DNA from: Flavobacterium cutihirudinis | GTDB taxonomy: Bacteria > Bacteroidota > Bacteroidia > Flavobacteriales > Flavobacteriaceae | Direction of reading: 5' to 3' | NCBI RefSeq assembly: GCF_003385895.1 | Contig: NZ_QRDQ01000008.1 | Span: 248,001-312,000, forward strand | Length of the DNA: 64,000 nucleotides | Shown: positions 34,613-43,000 of the stretch, piece after piece | Layout of the letters: each line of letters opens with the position of its first letter | How positions within the stretch are numbered: the stretch's first letter is position 1 | Notes under the pieces: generated by a model | What the model was told of the DNA's origin: nothing | The model's database searches: none | Seen by the model: only the letters and a program-made list of their open reading frames with translations | Program-made: the position numbers and the translations under genes

Positions 34613-35113
34613 CTATTGTTGTTGTTTTACAACATTATAAAAATTATAATCGGTATTTGATGCATCGGTTATGCCAATATTTCGACCCATCGTCACAATT
34701 TGCCCTCGATGATAAGTGCCGTGATTTATTACCTGAATCAAGTAATCGGCGATTGGTAATTCACATTCAAACCACGGATTTACGATTTTAACTTCTTTAC
34801 TTAAATCTTCTTCTGACAATGAATTTATAAAATGCTTCAATTTTGCCGATGAATTTAATAAACCCGAAAAGATTTCTTCTTTTGACATTTCATTTTCCGG
34901 TTTCTTTACAAATAAATCACTTTCTGAAATTACAGAAAACCAATATTCTTCTGTTGACCAGATATGATCCAATGTTTTTATAATGGTAGAAAAACTTGAA
35001 GGCACTTCTGTATAAAGCAATTCGGAAGATTTCGGCGAAAGCCAATTCACAAATTGCTGATTTACCCATAAATTATAATCTGCATAATTTGACATTATCT
35101 TTTTCAAACTCAT
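34613..35113 (-). CDS. DinB-family metal-binding protein, copy 1
   Basis: This 166-residue protein has the four-helix DinB/YfiT-like fold. The metal-binding histidines expected in the family are visible in LDHIWSTEEYWF (first His) and NHGTYHRGQIVTMGR (last pair). DinB-like proteins include thiol-dependent transferases and damage-induced proteins of unknown substrate. It ends 8 bp from the shared terminator and is preceded on the same strand by a second DinB gene 43 bp away, so the two are probably an operon. No signal peptide is present, so it is cytoplasmic. The biochemical role is unknown. Confidence 0.85.
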   Translation of the reverse strand: MSLKKIMSNYADYNLWVNQQFVNWLSPKSSELLYTEVPSSFSTIIKTLDHIWSTEEYWFSVISESDLFVKKPENEMSKEEIFSGLLNSSAKLKHFINSLSEEDLSKEVKIVNPWFECELPIADYLIQVINHGTYHRGQIVTMGRNIGITDASNTDYNFYNVVKQQQ

Positions 35114-35156
35114 AGTCGTTAATTTTTTAGATTTTAAATAAAGTTACAACAAACGT

Positions 35157-35639
35157 TTATTGTCTTTCCCAAAAAAATGGTGGTTCGATGTTTAAAGCTC
35201 TCAAATACACATACGCCTGACCGCGGTGATGCACTTCATTATCAATAAAATACAAAATATTCTGAATGATTGGGAATTCGTACTGTCCAAACAAATTAAA
35301 ATTTTCGCTAAAATCTTCTACAGATAACTGCTCCCAGTATTTATTGATTTCAGATGTAGATTGATCCCATTTTTCAAGATATTGCGCTTTAAAAATCAGT
35401 TTTTCTTCTCCTTCAGTATACGGCTTGCTGTCGCGATTTACAATTCCTTTTAATGCCGGAGCAGCAATTGCTAAAAGCTCATCAACCAATTTTGCAAAAG
35501 GACGCATACCTCCTATCGAAAATTCAAAGAAATCTTTTTCAGGAAAAATCTCGATCAAGCGACGTGTTAGTGCGCGATGTCCTTGCCAGTGTTTCAATAA
35601 ATCTTCTGAAGTAATTACTTGTGCTTCTAATGTTTTCAT
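35157..35639 (-). CDS. DinB-family metal-binding protein, copy 2
   Basis: This 160-residue protein has the same fold but is clearly diverged from copy 1. It contains WQGHRALTRRLIEIFPEKDF near the N-terminus and the family motif NEVHHRGQAYVYLRAL near the C-terminus, giving the His pair for metal binding. The central part FSIGGMRPFAKLVDELLAIA supplies another helix. It is the first gene of the two-gene minus-strand unit and has a consensus -7 box 30 bp upstream. It is predicted to be cytoplasmic. No substrate can be assigned. A role in detoxification or thiol chemistry is only a family-level guess. Confidence 0.85.
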   Translation of the reverse strand: MKTLEAQVITSEDLLKHWQGHRALTRRLIEIFPEKDFFEFSIGGMRPFAKLVDELLAIAAPALKGIVNRDSKPYTEGEEKLIFKAQYLEKWDQSTSEINKYWEQLSVEDFSENFNLFGQYEFPIIQNILYFIDNEVHHRGQAYVYLRALNIEPPFFWERQ

Positions 35640-35668
35640 GATTTTAAGGTTTTAAAGTTTTGATATTT

Positions 35669-35676
35669 CAAAGGTA
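35669..35676 (-). promoter_or_regulatory. -7 box upstream of the DinB pair
   Basis: On the minus strand this reads TACCTTTG, an exact TAnnTTTG match, 29 bp before the ATG at 35639. A minus-strand TTG at plus 35691-35693 is closer (14 bp) than the usual -33 spacing. Confidence 0.5.
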
Positions 35677-35703
35677 AAATGGGTCGGTGACAACAGTTTG
35701 TCA

Positions 35704-35842
35704 GCAGGAAAAAAAATATTTTAAAAATTTTTTTTCCTGCCGTAGAGACGCATTTCAATGCGTCTCACGCCCTTTATGACATCCAGTATTTCCATTATTA
35801 ATTTCCTCCCGTTGTGTTAGACGCATTAAAATGCGTCTCTAC
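35704..35842. repeat. Cluster of dispersed palindromes (GACGCATT...AATGCGTC, copies 2 and 3)
   Basis: GCAGGAAAAAAAAT and its complement form a hairpin at 35704-35740. Next to it is GTAGAGACGCATT/AATGCGTCTC at 35742-35766, and a related copy lies at 35818-35842. The two copies and the one at 15093-15118 share the GACGCATT core. The cluster fills the divergent gap between the DinB pair and thiL, ending 15 bp before the thiL -7 box. Confidence 0.75.
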
Positions 35843-35856
35843 AGGAAAATCCTTTG

Positions 35857-35864
35857 TACCTTTG
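35857..35864 (+). promoter_or_regulatory. -7 box of the thiL promoter
   Basis: TACCTTTG matches TAnnTTTG exactly and lies 31 bp before the chosen ATG at 35896. An upstream in-frame start at 35854 would overlap this box and is therefore unlikely. Confidence 0.6.
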
Positions 35865-35895
35865 CACCTTAATAACTTTGGAACTCAGAAAGAAA

Positions 35896-36942
35896 ATGAT
35901 TGAAGATAAAAATCCGCAGCGTACCAGTATAGCACAATTAGGCGAATTTGGCCTTATTGACCATTTAACCCGAAACTTTGATATCACTCAGGAATCCACT
36001 TTAAAAAGTATTGGCGACGATGCAGCAATTTTAGATTTTAAGGATAAAAAAGTTGTTGTTTCTACCGATTTATTGATTGAAGGCGTACATTTTGACCTGG
36101 CTTATATGCCATTAAAACATTTAGGCTACAAAGCAGTTGTAGTCAATTTGTCTGATATATGTGCGATGAATGCGAAACCAACTCAAATAACGGTTTCTGT
36201 TGCTGTTTCGAATCGTTTTCCGTTGGAAGCTTTAGAAGAATTATTTGACGGAATTACGCATGCTGCAAAAGAATATAAAGTAGATGTTATTGGCGGAGAC
36301 ACAACCTCATCTCAAAAAGGATTAATTATCAGCATTACAGCAATTGGCGAAGCTGATGAAAATGAAATCGCTTATAGAAACGGAGCCAAACAAACCGATC
36401 TACTGGTTGTGACCGGAGATATTGGTGCAGCTTATATGGGATTACAAGTTTTAGAGCGCGAAAAACAAGTTTTTCAGGTAAACCCAAACAGTCAGCCTGA
36501 TTTAGATATGTACAGCTATTTAATCGAGCGTCAGCTAAAACCGGAAGCACGTACAGATGTTCGTACGCTTTTGCACGCTTTAGAAATAAAACCAACTTCG
36601 ATGATTGATATTTCGGACGGATTATCTTCTGAAATTATTCATATCTGTAAACAATCAAAAGTAGGATGTAATTTGTATGAAGATAAACTACCATTGGATC
36701 CGCAGTTTATTTCGACTTGCGAAGAATTCAATATTGACAGTACTACAGTTGCAATTAATGGTGGTGAAGATTACGAACTTTTGTTTACAATCGACATCAA
36801 CGATTTTGACAAAATAAAAGGAAATCCAAATTTCTCCATTATAGGCCATATGGCAGACGAAAGTGAAGGAATTCACCTTGTAACCCGTGCAAACACGAAA
36901 ATTGCTTTAAAAGCGCGTGGCTGGGATGCTTTGAGCGAATAA
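35896..36942 (+). CDS. thiL: Thiamine-monophosphate kinase
   Basis: The protein is 348 residues from the ATG at 35896; an open frame from 35854 begins inside the promoter and is rejected. The AIR-synthase-like fold shows IGDDAAIL and STDLLIEGVHFDLAYM (Mg-ATP binding), VVNLSDICAMNA, DVIGGDTTSS, VTGDIGAAYMGL and IDISDGLSSEI, and near the C-terminus NGGEDYELLFT. These are the standard ThiL motifs. The enzyme phosphorylates thiamine monophosphate to the active diphosphate in the cytoplasm. It stands apart from other thi genes here and ends at a bidirectional terminator. Confidence 0.96.
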   Translation: MIEDKNPQRTSIAQLGEFGLIDHLTRNFDITQESTLKSIGDDAAILDFKDKKVVVSTDLLIEGVHFDLAYMPLKHLGYKAVVVNLSDICAMNAKPTQITVSVAVSNRFPLEALEELFDGITHAAKEYKVDVIGGDTTSSQKGLIISITAIGEADENEIAYRNGAKQTDLLVVTGDIGAAYMGLQVLEREKQVFQVNPNSQPDLDMYSYLIERQLKPEARTDVRTLLHALEIKPTSMIDISDGLSSEIIHICKQSKVGCNLYEDKLPLDPQFISTCEEFNIDSTTVAINGGEDYELLFTIDINDFDKIKGNPNFSIIGHMADESEGIHLVTRANTKIALKARGWDALSE

Positions 36943-36964
36943 ATTCTAAAAAATTCCAAATAAA

Positions 36965-37009
36965 AAATTCCAAATTCCAATGGCATAACGCATTTGGAAT
37001 TTGGAATTT
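36965..37009. terminator. Bidirectional hairpin between thiL and the response regulator
   Basis: AAATTCCAAATTCCA (36965-36979) and its complement (36995-37009) form a 15-bp stem between convergent genes. The same arms form the hairpin at 45438-45480, so this is a dispersed hairpin family used as a terminator. Confidence 0.75.
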
Positions 37010-37031
37010 AATTTTTATTGGATTTTTTATT

Positions 37032-37727
37032 CTAAAAGAGCCCTTTACTTTTTGCTTCTTTTACCAATTCTTCATCTGAACCGGTTCTTATTTTAAGCAA
37101 ATCTTTCAAGTTTACTTTTCGTTTTTCAATAGCCACGGCCGAAATCGGAATATAATGTGACATTTCTTCTACACGTGTTCCTTTTGAAAGGTGAAACAAA
37201 ATCTGTTTGTCAAACTGATCAATTTCGATCGAATTATGAGTCGACTGATTCAACATTTTCACTACCGACTGGCTGTAGTACTTTTCATTTTTCATCACTC
37301 TGTCGAAAGCAAAAAGCAATTCGTCAAAAGTAAGATCGTTTTTTATAATTAAACCATTCGGGTTTATTGCTCGTATAATGGTTTTTATCTTAAGCAATTC
37401 CGTATACATCGTAAGAAGGATAATCTTGCAATGCGGCATTTTATGCATAATTAGTTTTGCCAGATCTTCTCCGGAAAAAAGCTCTTTTTCTTCATAAGCG
37501 GGCATACTGATATCTAGAAAAGCGATATCAAAATTTGGTGTAGCTTCTCCATCCAATAAATCATAAGCCGATTTACAGTCGTAAGCCTGAGCAATTACAA
37601 ACTCATAATCTTTTGGATTATATCGTGTTATTGCATTTTTGTATCCTTCAATTATAAAAGGATGATCGTCGACAATTAAGATATTTCGCTTGAGTGCAGG
37701 CGAAAAAGGGGCTGTGTCAAATGTCAT
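37032..37727 (-). CDS. NarL/LuxR-type response regulator
   Basis: This 231-residue protein has a receiver domain (~14-140) with NILIVDDHPF (acid pocket), the phospho-acceptor Asp in IAFLDISMP, the switch Thr in IILLTMYTE and the conserved Lys in LIIKND. The C-terminal part (~165-231; QILFHLSKGTRVEEMSHYIP, AIEKRKVNLKDLLKI) is a LuxR-like HTH. Its start codon overlaps the last 11 bases of the histidine kinase gene, giving translational coupling and a near-certain cognate pair. Target genes are not evident from the sequence. Bacteroidota regulators of this TPR-kinase/LuxR pair type often control stress or envelope functions. Confidence 0.93.
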   Translation of the reverse strand: MTFDTAPFSPALKRNILIVDDHPFIIEGYKNAITRYNPKDYEFVIAQAYDCKSAYDLLDGEATPNFDIAFLDISMPAYEEKELFSGEDLAKLIMHKMPHCKIILLTMYTELLKIKTIIRAINPNGLIIKNDLTFDELLFAFDRVMKNEKYYSQSVVKMLNQSTHNSIEIDQFDKQILFHLSKGTRVEEMSHYIPISAVAIEKRKVNLKDLLKIRTGSDEELVKEAKSKGLF

Positions 37728-39774
37728 TATTATGTAGGTTAATTTTTTGCTCGATTGGGATTTTAACTATGAGAACCGTTCCTTCTCCTTTGGCCGATTT
37801 TATTGTGGCTGTGCCTTTACATTCTGCCGCTCTGTACATAATGTTATGTAAACCTATTCCGTTCTTCCTTCTTTTTGTGTTAAAGCCAACTCCATCATCA
37901 AAAACAGTTAAAACCAAATGATTTACTTCACTTTTAAATTCTACTCTAATGATATCAGCTTCTGCATATTTATTACAATTTTGAAGCGCTTCCTGAATAA
38001 TTCTGTATAAATTGATCTTTACAGTATTGCTTACCAAATCCCAATTTATATGAGAATCAAATGTCGTAATTAATTTTGAAAAATATGTGTTACGCTGATT
38101 TTCAAATAGTTTCTTAAGAATCGCGACAAAATTATTAATTAATTCTGATTTTTCTCTATTTAAATCATGCGAAATTTCACGGATGTCTTCTTCAATATGT
38201 TTCAACTCCGTTAAATACTTTTTTCGCTTCGTTGTTGCAAGTGCTTCATCAATTTTGTCCAAACTGTCAAGACTTATTCTCACACCAAACATTCGGCCCA
38301 AAACACCATCATGAAGTTCTTGTGCAACCTTTTGTTTTTCCTTAATTCGGGTTCTCTCAATCTCGTTTTGCTGAGAAATCATTAAATTATAAATATCTTC
38401 ATTGGCAATTTGCTGTTGCTGTTTAAAAAGCAGTTCCCTGTTTTTGGCTTGTTGGGTTTTATAAACATAAAAAAACAGTCCCAACAATGTACAAATACTA
38501 AAAACATATACTAATGTTTTGTTCTTTTCCTGAAGATTTGAGTTTTGATCTTTTATTTCATTTGTTTCATATTCAATTCGAGAAAATTTCTCCCCCATAT
38601 TTCGCTCTGCTTTCTGCAATCTTTCATTGATTCGAATGTACTGTTCCGAATACAATGATGCATTTCGCGGATCTACAACTGCAATTTGCTTTAAAGCCTC
38701 AAGCGTATTTCTTAATTTATTTGAACTTCGGGACAAAATCAAAGCCTGTCTCGAAAACTGAATCGCTCTGAAAGTATCTTTCTGAACAGCATAATATTCA
38801 GACAAATGGATTTTATTCAAAATAATACCCGAAGTCTGTTTTAAACTATCTCTTATTTGTAAAGCATCAAAGAATTGCTTCGGAAGATCTTCAAATTCGT
38901 TCAGTTTAAACTTGGAATATGCCAGATTATCCAAAAGCATTGCATAAAGTGTGGTACTTTCTTTAAATAGATTTTCCTGTTCGAGTCCTTTTTGGAAACT
39001 TGTTTTTGCTTTCGCATAATCCTTCATACTTAAATAAACAAAACCTATGTTATTAAGCGAAGTTGCTGTCAATTGCAATTCTGCGGCAATAGACTTGTCT
39101 TTCAGTATTTTTAAAGCCTTATTATGATATTCTAAAGCTTTGGCATAATCTTCTCTTTCATTATACAAAATACCTAAAAGATTATAGCACTGATATAATA
39201 AATTACTGACATTTTCTTTTTGCTTAAGAATTTTTAATGCTTTAAAAACAGTAAGTTCGCTCTCAAACAAATCACTTTCATTAAACTGAAGATTGGCTTT
39301 GCTCAAGTACGTTTTTGCCAAATTGATGTCATCATTTATGCGCAAGTATACTTTTTCTGCTTTAAAATAAACCAAAAATGCACTGTCAGAAATAGTTTGG
39401 GAGCTATAATAATCCCCCAAATAGGTATAGGCTTTTGCCAAATTTAATGAATCTTTGGTCTTTTTAGAACGCTCTACAATAAGCCTTGAGATATTACCAT
39501 ATGATTTTAAATCATTCATATTGTAATAACGGTTGGCAACCTTAAACAAATTTACTTTATTGAGAGAATCATCTTCTTCACTTAAAATGATCGTTAAAGC
39601 CTTTTTATTGTATTTCTGCTTAAAATCATACGGAAGATTAATGTCATTCGCGAGTGTGAGGTAAGTTGAAAGACTGTCTTTTGAAGAAACAATACTTTTA
39701 TCTGTGCTGTTTTTTTTGGTACAACCAAATAATGCGAGAAATAAAAGCAATAATATTTGACAATGTTTTTTCAA
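37717..39774 (-). CDS. TPR sensor histidine kinase (HisKA_3 type)
   Basis: Order of parts: a signal with a lipobox-like LALFGC, a long TPR region (~50-390, including LGILYNEREDYAKALEYHNK and NNIGFVYLSMKDYAKAKTSF), a membrane helix (TLVYVFSICTLLGLFFYVYK), a coiled coil, a HisKA_3 domain with the phospho-His in VAQELHDGVLGR, and an HATPase domain (DDGVGFN, GIGLHNI). The TPRs would be periplasmic sensors. The frame opens with a TTG at 39795, but that TTG is part of a TAnnTTTG box. The in-frame TTG at 39774, giving MKKHCQILLLL, is therefore preferred (685 residues). It overlaps the response-regulator gene by 11 bp. Confidence 0.9.
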   Translation of the reverse strand: MKKHCQILLLLFLALFGCTKKNSTDKSIVSSKDSLSTYLTLANDINLPYDFKQKYNKKALTIILSEEDDSLNKVNLFKVANRYYNMNDLKSYGNISRLIVERSKKTKDSLNLAKAYTYLGDYYSSQTISDSAFLVYFKAEKVYLRINDDINLAKTYLSKANLQFNESDLFESELTVFKALKILKQKENVSNLLYQCYNLLGILYNEREDYAKALEYHNKALKILKDKSIAAELQLTATSLNNIGFVYLSMKDYAKAKTSFQKGLEQENLFKESTTLYAMLLDNLAYSKFKLNEFEDLPKQFFDALQIRDSLKQTSGIILNKIHLSEYYAVQKDTFRAIQFSRQALILSRSSNKLRNTLEALKQIAVVDPRNASLYSEQYIRINERLQKAERNMGEKFSRIEYETNEIKDQNSNLQEKNKTLVYVFSICTLLGLFFYVYKTQQAKNRELLFKQQQQIANEDIYNLMISQQNEIERTRIKEKQKVAQELHDGVLGRMFGVRISLDSLDKIDEALATTKRKKYLTELKHIEEDIREISHDLNREKSELINNFVAILKKLFENQRNTYFSKLITTFDSHINWDLVSNTVKINLYRIIQEALQNCNKYAEADIIRVEFKSEVNHLVLTVFDDGVGFNTKRRKNGIGLHNIMYRAAECKGTATIKSAKGEGTVLIVKIPIEQKINLHNNDI

Positions 39775-39792
39775 TATGTACCTGATTTTTAC

Positions 39793-39800
39793 CAAAAATA
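39793..39800 (-). promoter_or_regulatory. -7 box of the kinase/response-regulator operon
   Basis: On the minus strand this reads TATTTTTG (TAnnTTTG). It lies 18 bp before the TTG at 39774 and contains the upstream TTG at 39795, which is therefore unlikely to be the start codon. It sits just beyond the terminator of the small-protein gene, so the operon has its own promoter. Confidence 0.5.
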
Positions 39801-39818
39801 GTAAAACTATAGATACAA

Positions 39819-39849
39819 AAAAAGGCTATCAAAAAATGATAGCCTTTTT
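39819..39849 (-). terminator. Terminator of the small repeat-protein gene
   Basis: AAAAAGGCTATC (39819-39830) pairs exactly with GATAGCCTTTTT (39838-39849) around a short A-rich loop. On the minus strand it ends in a T-run. It lies 24 bp past the stop at 39874 and separates that gene from the kinase operon. Confidence 0.9.
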
Positions 39850-39873
39850 ATTATATTTTTGAAACTAAATAAA

Positions 39874-40149
39874 TTAGTCGATTTTTCTGTTTGCTGTAGC
39901 TGATTGAGAATCAGATCCAAAACCACCAACATTAGCGAAATCAAGTTTTCTATCCTGACCTGTTTTTTGTCCACCATCGATAGGAGCCATAACATCAAGT
40001 TTTCTATCTTGTCCAGTTTTTTGTCCACCATCAATATCAACAGATGTATTCATTGCATATGTAGAAGATTTTACATTTTCAGGAGCAGAAAAAGAAGTTG
40101 CTACTACTACTAAAGAGAATAATCCGAATGTTAAAGCTGTTTTTTTCAT
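39874..40149 (-). CDS. Small secreted protein with two identical 14-residue repeats
   Basis: This 91-residue protein has a clear signal peptide (MKKTALTFGLFSLVVVATSF, cut near SFSA). The mature part contains IDGGQKTGQDRKLD twice, at residues 39-52 and 57-70, in an 18-residue period, and ends with a related ANRKID. Charged and polar, with no Cys and no membrane segment, it should be soluble in the periplasm or outside the cell. It has its own terminator and lies between a TPR-kinase operon and a LytTR regulator on the same strand. No known family was recognised. A structural role, a processed signal peptide precursor or an adhesin-like role are all possible; none is shown. Confidence 0.75.
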   Translation of the reverse strand: MKKTALTFGLFSLVVVATSFSAPENVKSSTYAMNTSVDIDGGQKTGQDRKLDVMAPIDGGQKTGQDRKLDFANVGGFGSDSQSATANRKID

Positions 40150-40324
40150 AATTTGAGGTATTTAAATGTTCGTTTGTTTTGTTTTTGGAGGAACCGCTCT
40201 CTGCGATTCGTTGGTGTAAAATTATACCCAGGAACAAAAAAAATTTACATGAAAAAACCAGTTTATGGTGAATCATGCCCAAATGATAGTCATTGGACGT
40301 CAAATCAATGTAAACGCTTCACAT

Positions 40325-41200
40325 TTAGACTTCTAAATAATTACCATCAGCGATATCTGTGATAATTGCGTCTACGTTTGCTTTGTAAGTTTTGGAAAAA
40401 GGAATCTTTTTAGGAGAGTTTTTGATGTAACAAACTGAGTTTCCGTTATGAATTCTCGCAATATAATTTTGATTGATTATATAACTGTTGTGAATTCGCA
40501 CAAACGGATGCGTCAAAACGCTCTCAAAATGTTTTAAAGTCTTAAATGCGGTCACCATTTCGCCAGATGCGAGAAATATATCTGTCGAGTTATTATCGGC
40601 TTGAAAATAGCAAATATCAGATGCATTCATATAACGGTAATCTCCATATGATTTTACGCAGATTACGAGTGGTTTTTCTGTCTCAAGAATAATTCGTTGA
40701 TTTTCTATAATCCCAGGCTTATTATCTTCAATTACGTCCGGAATTTCGATAATAGACTCAACTTCTTTTAAATCAATAACTTGCGCGGGAGTTTCGACAA
40801 AACGTGTCTCTTTTGGCTCAGAAAGGGTCTTTTCCTGCTTTAAAAGGGTCTTTATCAGATCAATATGCGTTAAAGGTTTTAAAATATAATCAAAAACGCC
40901 GTACTGAATCGCATCAAAAGCCAGCTCTTTTGTTGACGTTGTAATGATGATTTTCGGTATAATAGATAAATACCGATACAATTCGCCGATGAAAGCCAGA
41001 GAAAGGTTACTTTGTGAATCTTCGGGATTGATTTCTAAAAAAATAAAGGCCGGACGATGCTCTAAAACTAAATTCAAACCCTGATGGTAATTCGTAGCAG
41101 AGGCTATAAAAGTTAATTCTGAAAAACCTTCAGTAACAATTCTGGTTTTCAAAACACTTTCAGCGTCATTGTCAATAATGATATACGAATATTTTTTCAA
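40325..41200 (-). CDS. LytTR-type response regulator with Glu at the phospho-acceptor site
   Basis: This 291-residue protein has a receiver domain at ~1-125 (IIIDNDAE, IIITTSTKEL, FDYILKPL) and a LytTR DNA-binding domain at ~185-285 (VKSYGDYRYMNASDICYFQA, FVRIHNSYIINQNYI). The position expected to hold the phospho-accepting Asp is Glu56, in FIFLEINPE, so normal phosphorylation should be impossible. The start is a TTG at 41200: the only upstream codons run to a stop without an ATG, and the next ATG is deep inside the gene. No kinase gene is adjacent in an operon. An active-state mimic or phosphorylation-independent control is inferred. Confidence 0.88.
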   Translation of the reverse strand: MKKYSYIIIDNDAESVLKTRIVTEGFSELTFIASATNYHQGLNLVLEHRPAFIFLEINPEDSQSNLSLAFIGELYRYLSIIPKIIITTSTKELAFDAIQYGVFDYILKPLTHIDLIKTLLKQEKTLSEPKETRFVETPAQVIDLKEVESIIEIPDVIEDNKPGIIENQRIILETEKPLVICVKSYGDYRYMNASDICYFQADNNSTDIFLASGEMVTAFKTLKHFESVLTHPFVRIHNSYIINQNYIARIHNGNSVCYIKNSPKKIPFSKTYKANVDAIITDIADGNYLEV

Positions 41201-41396
41201 TTTTAGTTTTAATTCATTTTATGATCCGATGAAAACAACATCAGAACCATATTTTTGACTTTAGGGTAAAATGCGCAATTAAATTTAGTTATTTCAATTT
41301 TCTAAACATTTCATTGTTAACACATTACGCTAAAATGTTAATACATAAGGACGAAATGCAAAAATGTTCGACGAAATGCACTTTTCAAAATTAAAA

Positions 41397-41429
41397 AAAT
41401 CCCAAACTCCTGCGAGGAATTTGGGATTT
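41397..41429 (-). terminator. Terminator of glyS
   Basis: AAATCCCAAACTCC (41397-41410) pairs with GGAATTTGGGATTT (41416-41429), with one mismatch, 22 bp past the glyS stop. The A-run to its left gives the T-tract on the minus strand. Confidence 0.85.
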
Positions 41430-41451
41430 ATATCGTGTTAATTAAGAAAAA

Positions 41452-42993
41452 TTACATTTTCATCAACCAGTTTTTCATTGAAACCTCATTTTCGATAATA
41501 CTTCTTAACTCAGAAATTTTAACGCGATCTTGTTTCATTGTATCTCTATGACGAATTGTTACTGTTTCGTCTTCTAAAGTTTGGTGATCAACAGTAATAC
41601 AGAATGGCGTTCCAAGAGCATCTTGTCTTCTGTAACGACGTCCTACTGCATCTTTTTCGTCATAAGCTACATTGAAATCCCATTTCAAATCTTCGATGAT
41701 TTTTCTTGAAATTTCCGGCAAACCGTCTTTTTTAACCAATGGTAATACCGCTGCTTTTGTTGGCGCTAAAACTGCTGGCAATTTAAGCACTGTTCTTGAT
41801 GATCCATCCTCTAAAACCTCTTCTTGCAACGATGTTGCAAAAACAGCTAAAAACATACGATCAAGACCCACAGACGTTTCTACTACGTATGGCACGTAGT
41901 TTTCGTTCAATTCAGGATCAAAATATTGTAGTTTTCTTCCAGAGTATTGTTCGTGTGCTTTTAAGTCAAAATCAGTACGAGAGTGAATTCCTTCTAATTC
42001 TTTGAAACCGAATGGGAAGTTAAATTCAATATCAGCAGCCGCATTTGCATAGTGCGCTAATTTTTCGTGATCATGAAAACGGTAATTTTCTTTTCCTAAA
42101 CCTAAAGATAAATGCCAGTTTAAACGAGTTGTTTTCCAGTGTTCGTACCATTGCATTTCTTCTCCCGGACGCACAAAAAATTGCATTTCCATTTGTTCGA
42201 ATTCACGCATACGGAAAATAAACTGTCTTGCAACAATTTCATTTCTGAATGCTTTACCCGTTTGAGCAATTCCGAAAGGAACTTTCATACGACCTGATTT
42301 CTGAACGTTTAAGAAGTTTACGAAAATACCTTGTGCTGTTTCCGGACGTAAATAAAGATCCATTGCATTTTCTGCAGAAGCACCTAATTTTGTCCCGAAC
42401 ATCAAGTTGAATTGTTTTACATCAGTCCAGTTTCTTGAACCCGTTTCAGGATCAGCGATTTCAAGCTCTTCAATCAAAGCTTTTACATCTTCAAGATCTC
42501 CGTTTCCTAAAGAACGTCCTAAACGCTCTCTAATTTCTCTTTCTTTAGCCAAATATTCAACAACACGAGCATTTGTAGTTACAAATTCTTCTTCGTTGAA
42601 TGCATCGCCAAAACGAGCTTTTGCTTTTTCGATTTCTTTTTTAGCTTTCAGATTGATTTTTTCAGCAAAATCTTCTACTAAAACGTCAGCTCTATATCTT
42701 TTTTTGGAATCTTTGTTGTCAATTAACGGATCATTGAACGCATCAACGTGGCCTGAAGCTTTCCAGGTTGTTGGGTGCATTAATATTGCCGCATCAAGGC
42801 CAACAATATTTTCATTCATCTGAACCATTGATTTCCACCAATATTCACGTATATTCTTTTTTAACTCGACACCATTTTGTGCATAATCATACACTGCACT
42901 CAATCCATCGTATACTTCGCTCGACGGAAAAATAAATCCGTACTCTTTTGCGTGCGAAACCACATTCTTAAATAAATCTTCTTGTTTTGCCAT
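41452..42993 (-). CDS. glyS: Glycyl-tRNA synthetase (dimeric class II)
   Basis: This 513-residue single-chain enzyme is of the alpha2 bacterial/eukaryotic-like type. Class II motifs are visible: motif 1-like EYWWKSMVQMNENIVGLDA, motif 2 RNEIVARQFIFRMREFEQME, and motif 3 ETSVGLDRMFLAVFA. The C-terminal anticodon-binding domain includes LPAVLAPTKAAVLPLVKKDG and RRYRRQDALGTPFCITVD. It charges tRNA-Gly in the cytoplasm. It is a single-gene unit with its own terminator. In this type of organism the gene is called glyS or glyQS; the single-chain form is normal for Bacteroidota. Confidence 0.97.
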   Translation of the reverse strand: MAKQEDLFKNVVSHAKEYGFIFPSSEVYDGLSAVYDYAQNGVELKKNIREYWWKSMVQMNENIVGLDAAILMHPTTWKASGHVDAFNDPLIDNKDSKKRYRADVLVEDFAEKINLKAKKEIEKAKARFGDAFNEEEFVTTNARVVEYLAKEREIRERLGRSLGNGDLEDVKALIEELEIADPETGSRNWTDVKQFNLMFGTKLGASAENAMDLYLRPETAQGIFVNFLNVQKSGRMKVPFGIAQTGKAFRNEIVARQFIFRMREFEQMEMQFFVRPGEEMQWYEHWKTTRLNWHLSLGLGKENYRFHDHEKLAHYANAAADIEFNFPFGFKELEGIHSRTDFDLKAHEQYSGRKLQYFDPELNENYVPYVVETSVGLDRMFLAVFATSLQEEVLEDGSSRTVLKLPAVLAPTKAAVLPLVKKDGLPEISRKIIEDLKWDFNVAYDEKDAVGRRYRRQDALGTPFCITVDHQTLEDETVTIRHRDTMKQDRVKISELRSIIENEVSMKNWLMKM

Positions 42994-43000
42994 AGTGATG

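Noticed and set aside
39807-40040. 77-codon frame overlapping the small repeat protein in another frame
   Set aside because: It is a frame-shifted reading of the same DNA repeats; the chosen frame has a signal peptide and exact residue repeats, this one has neither.
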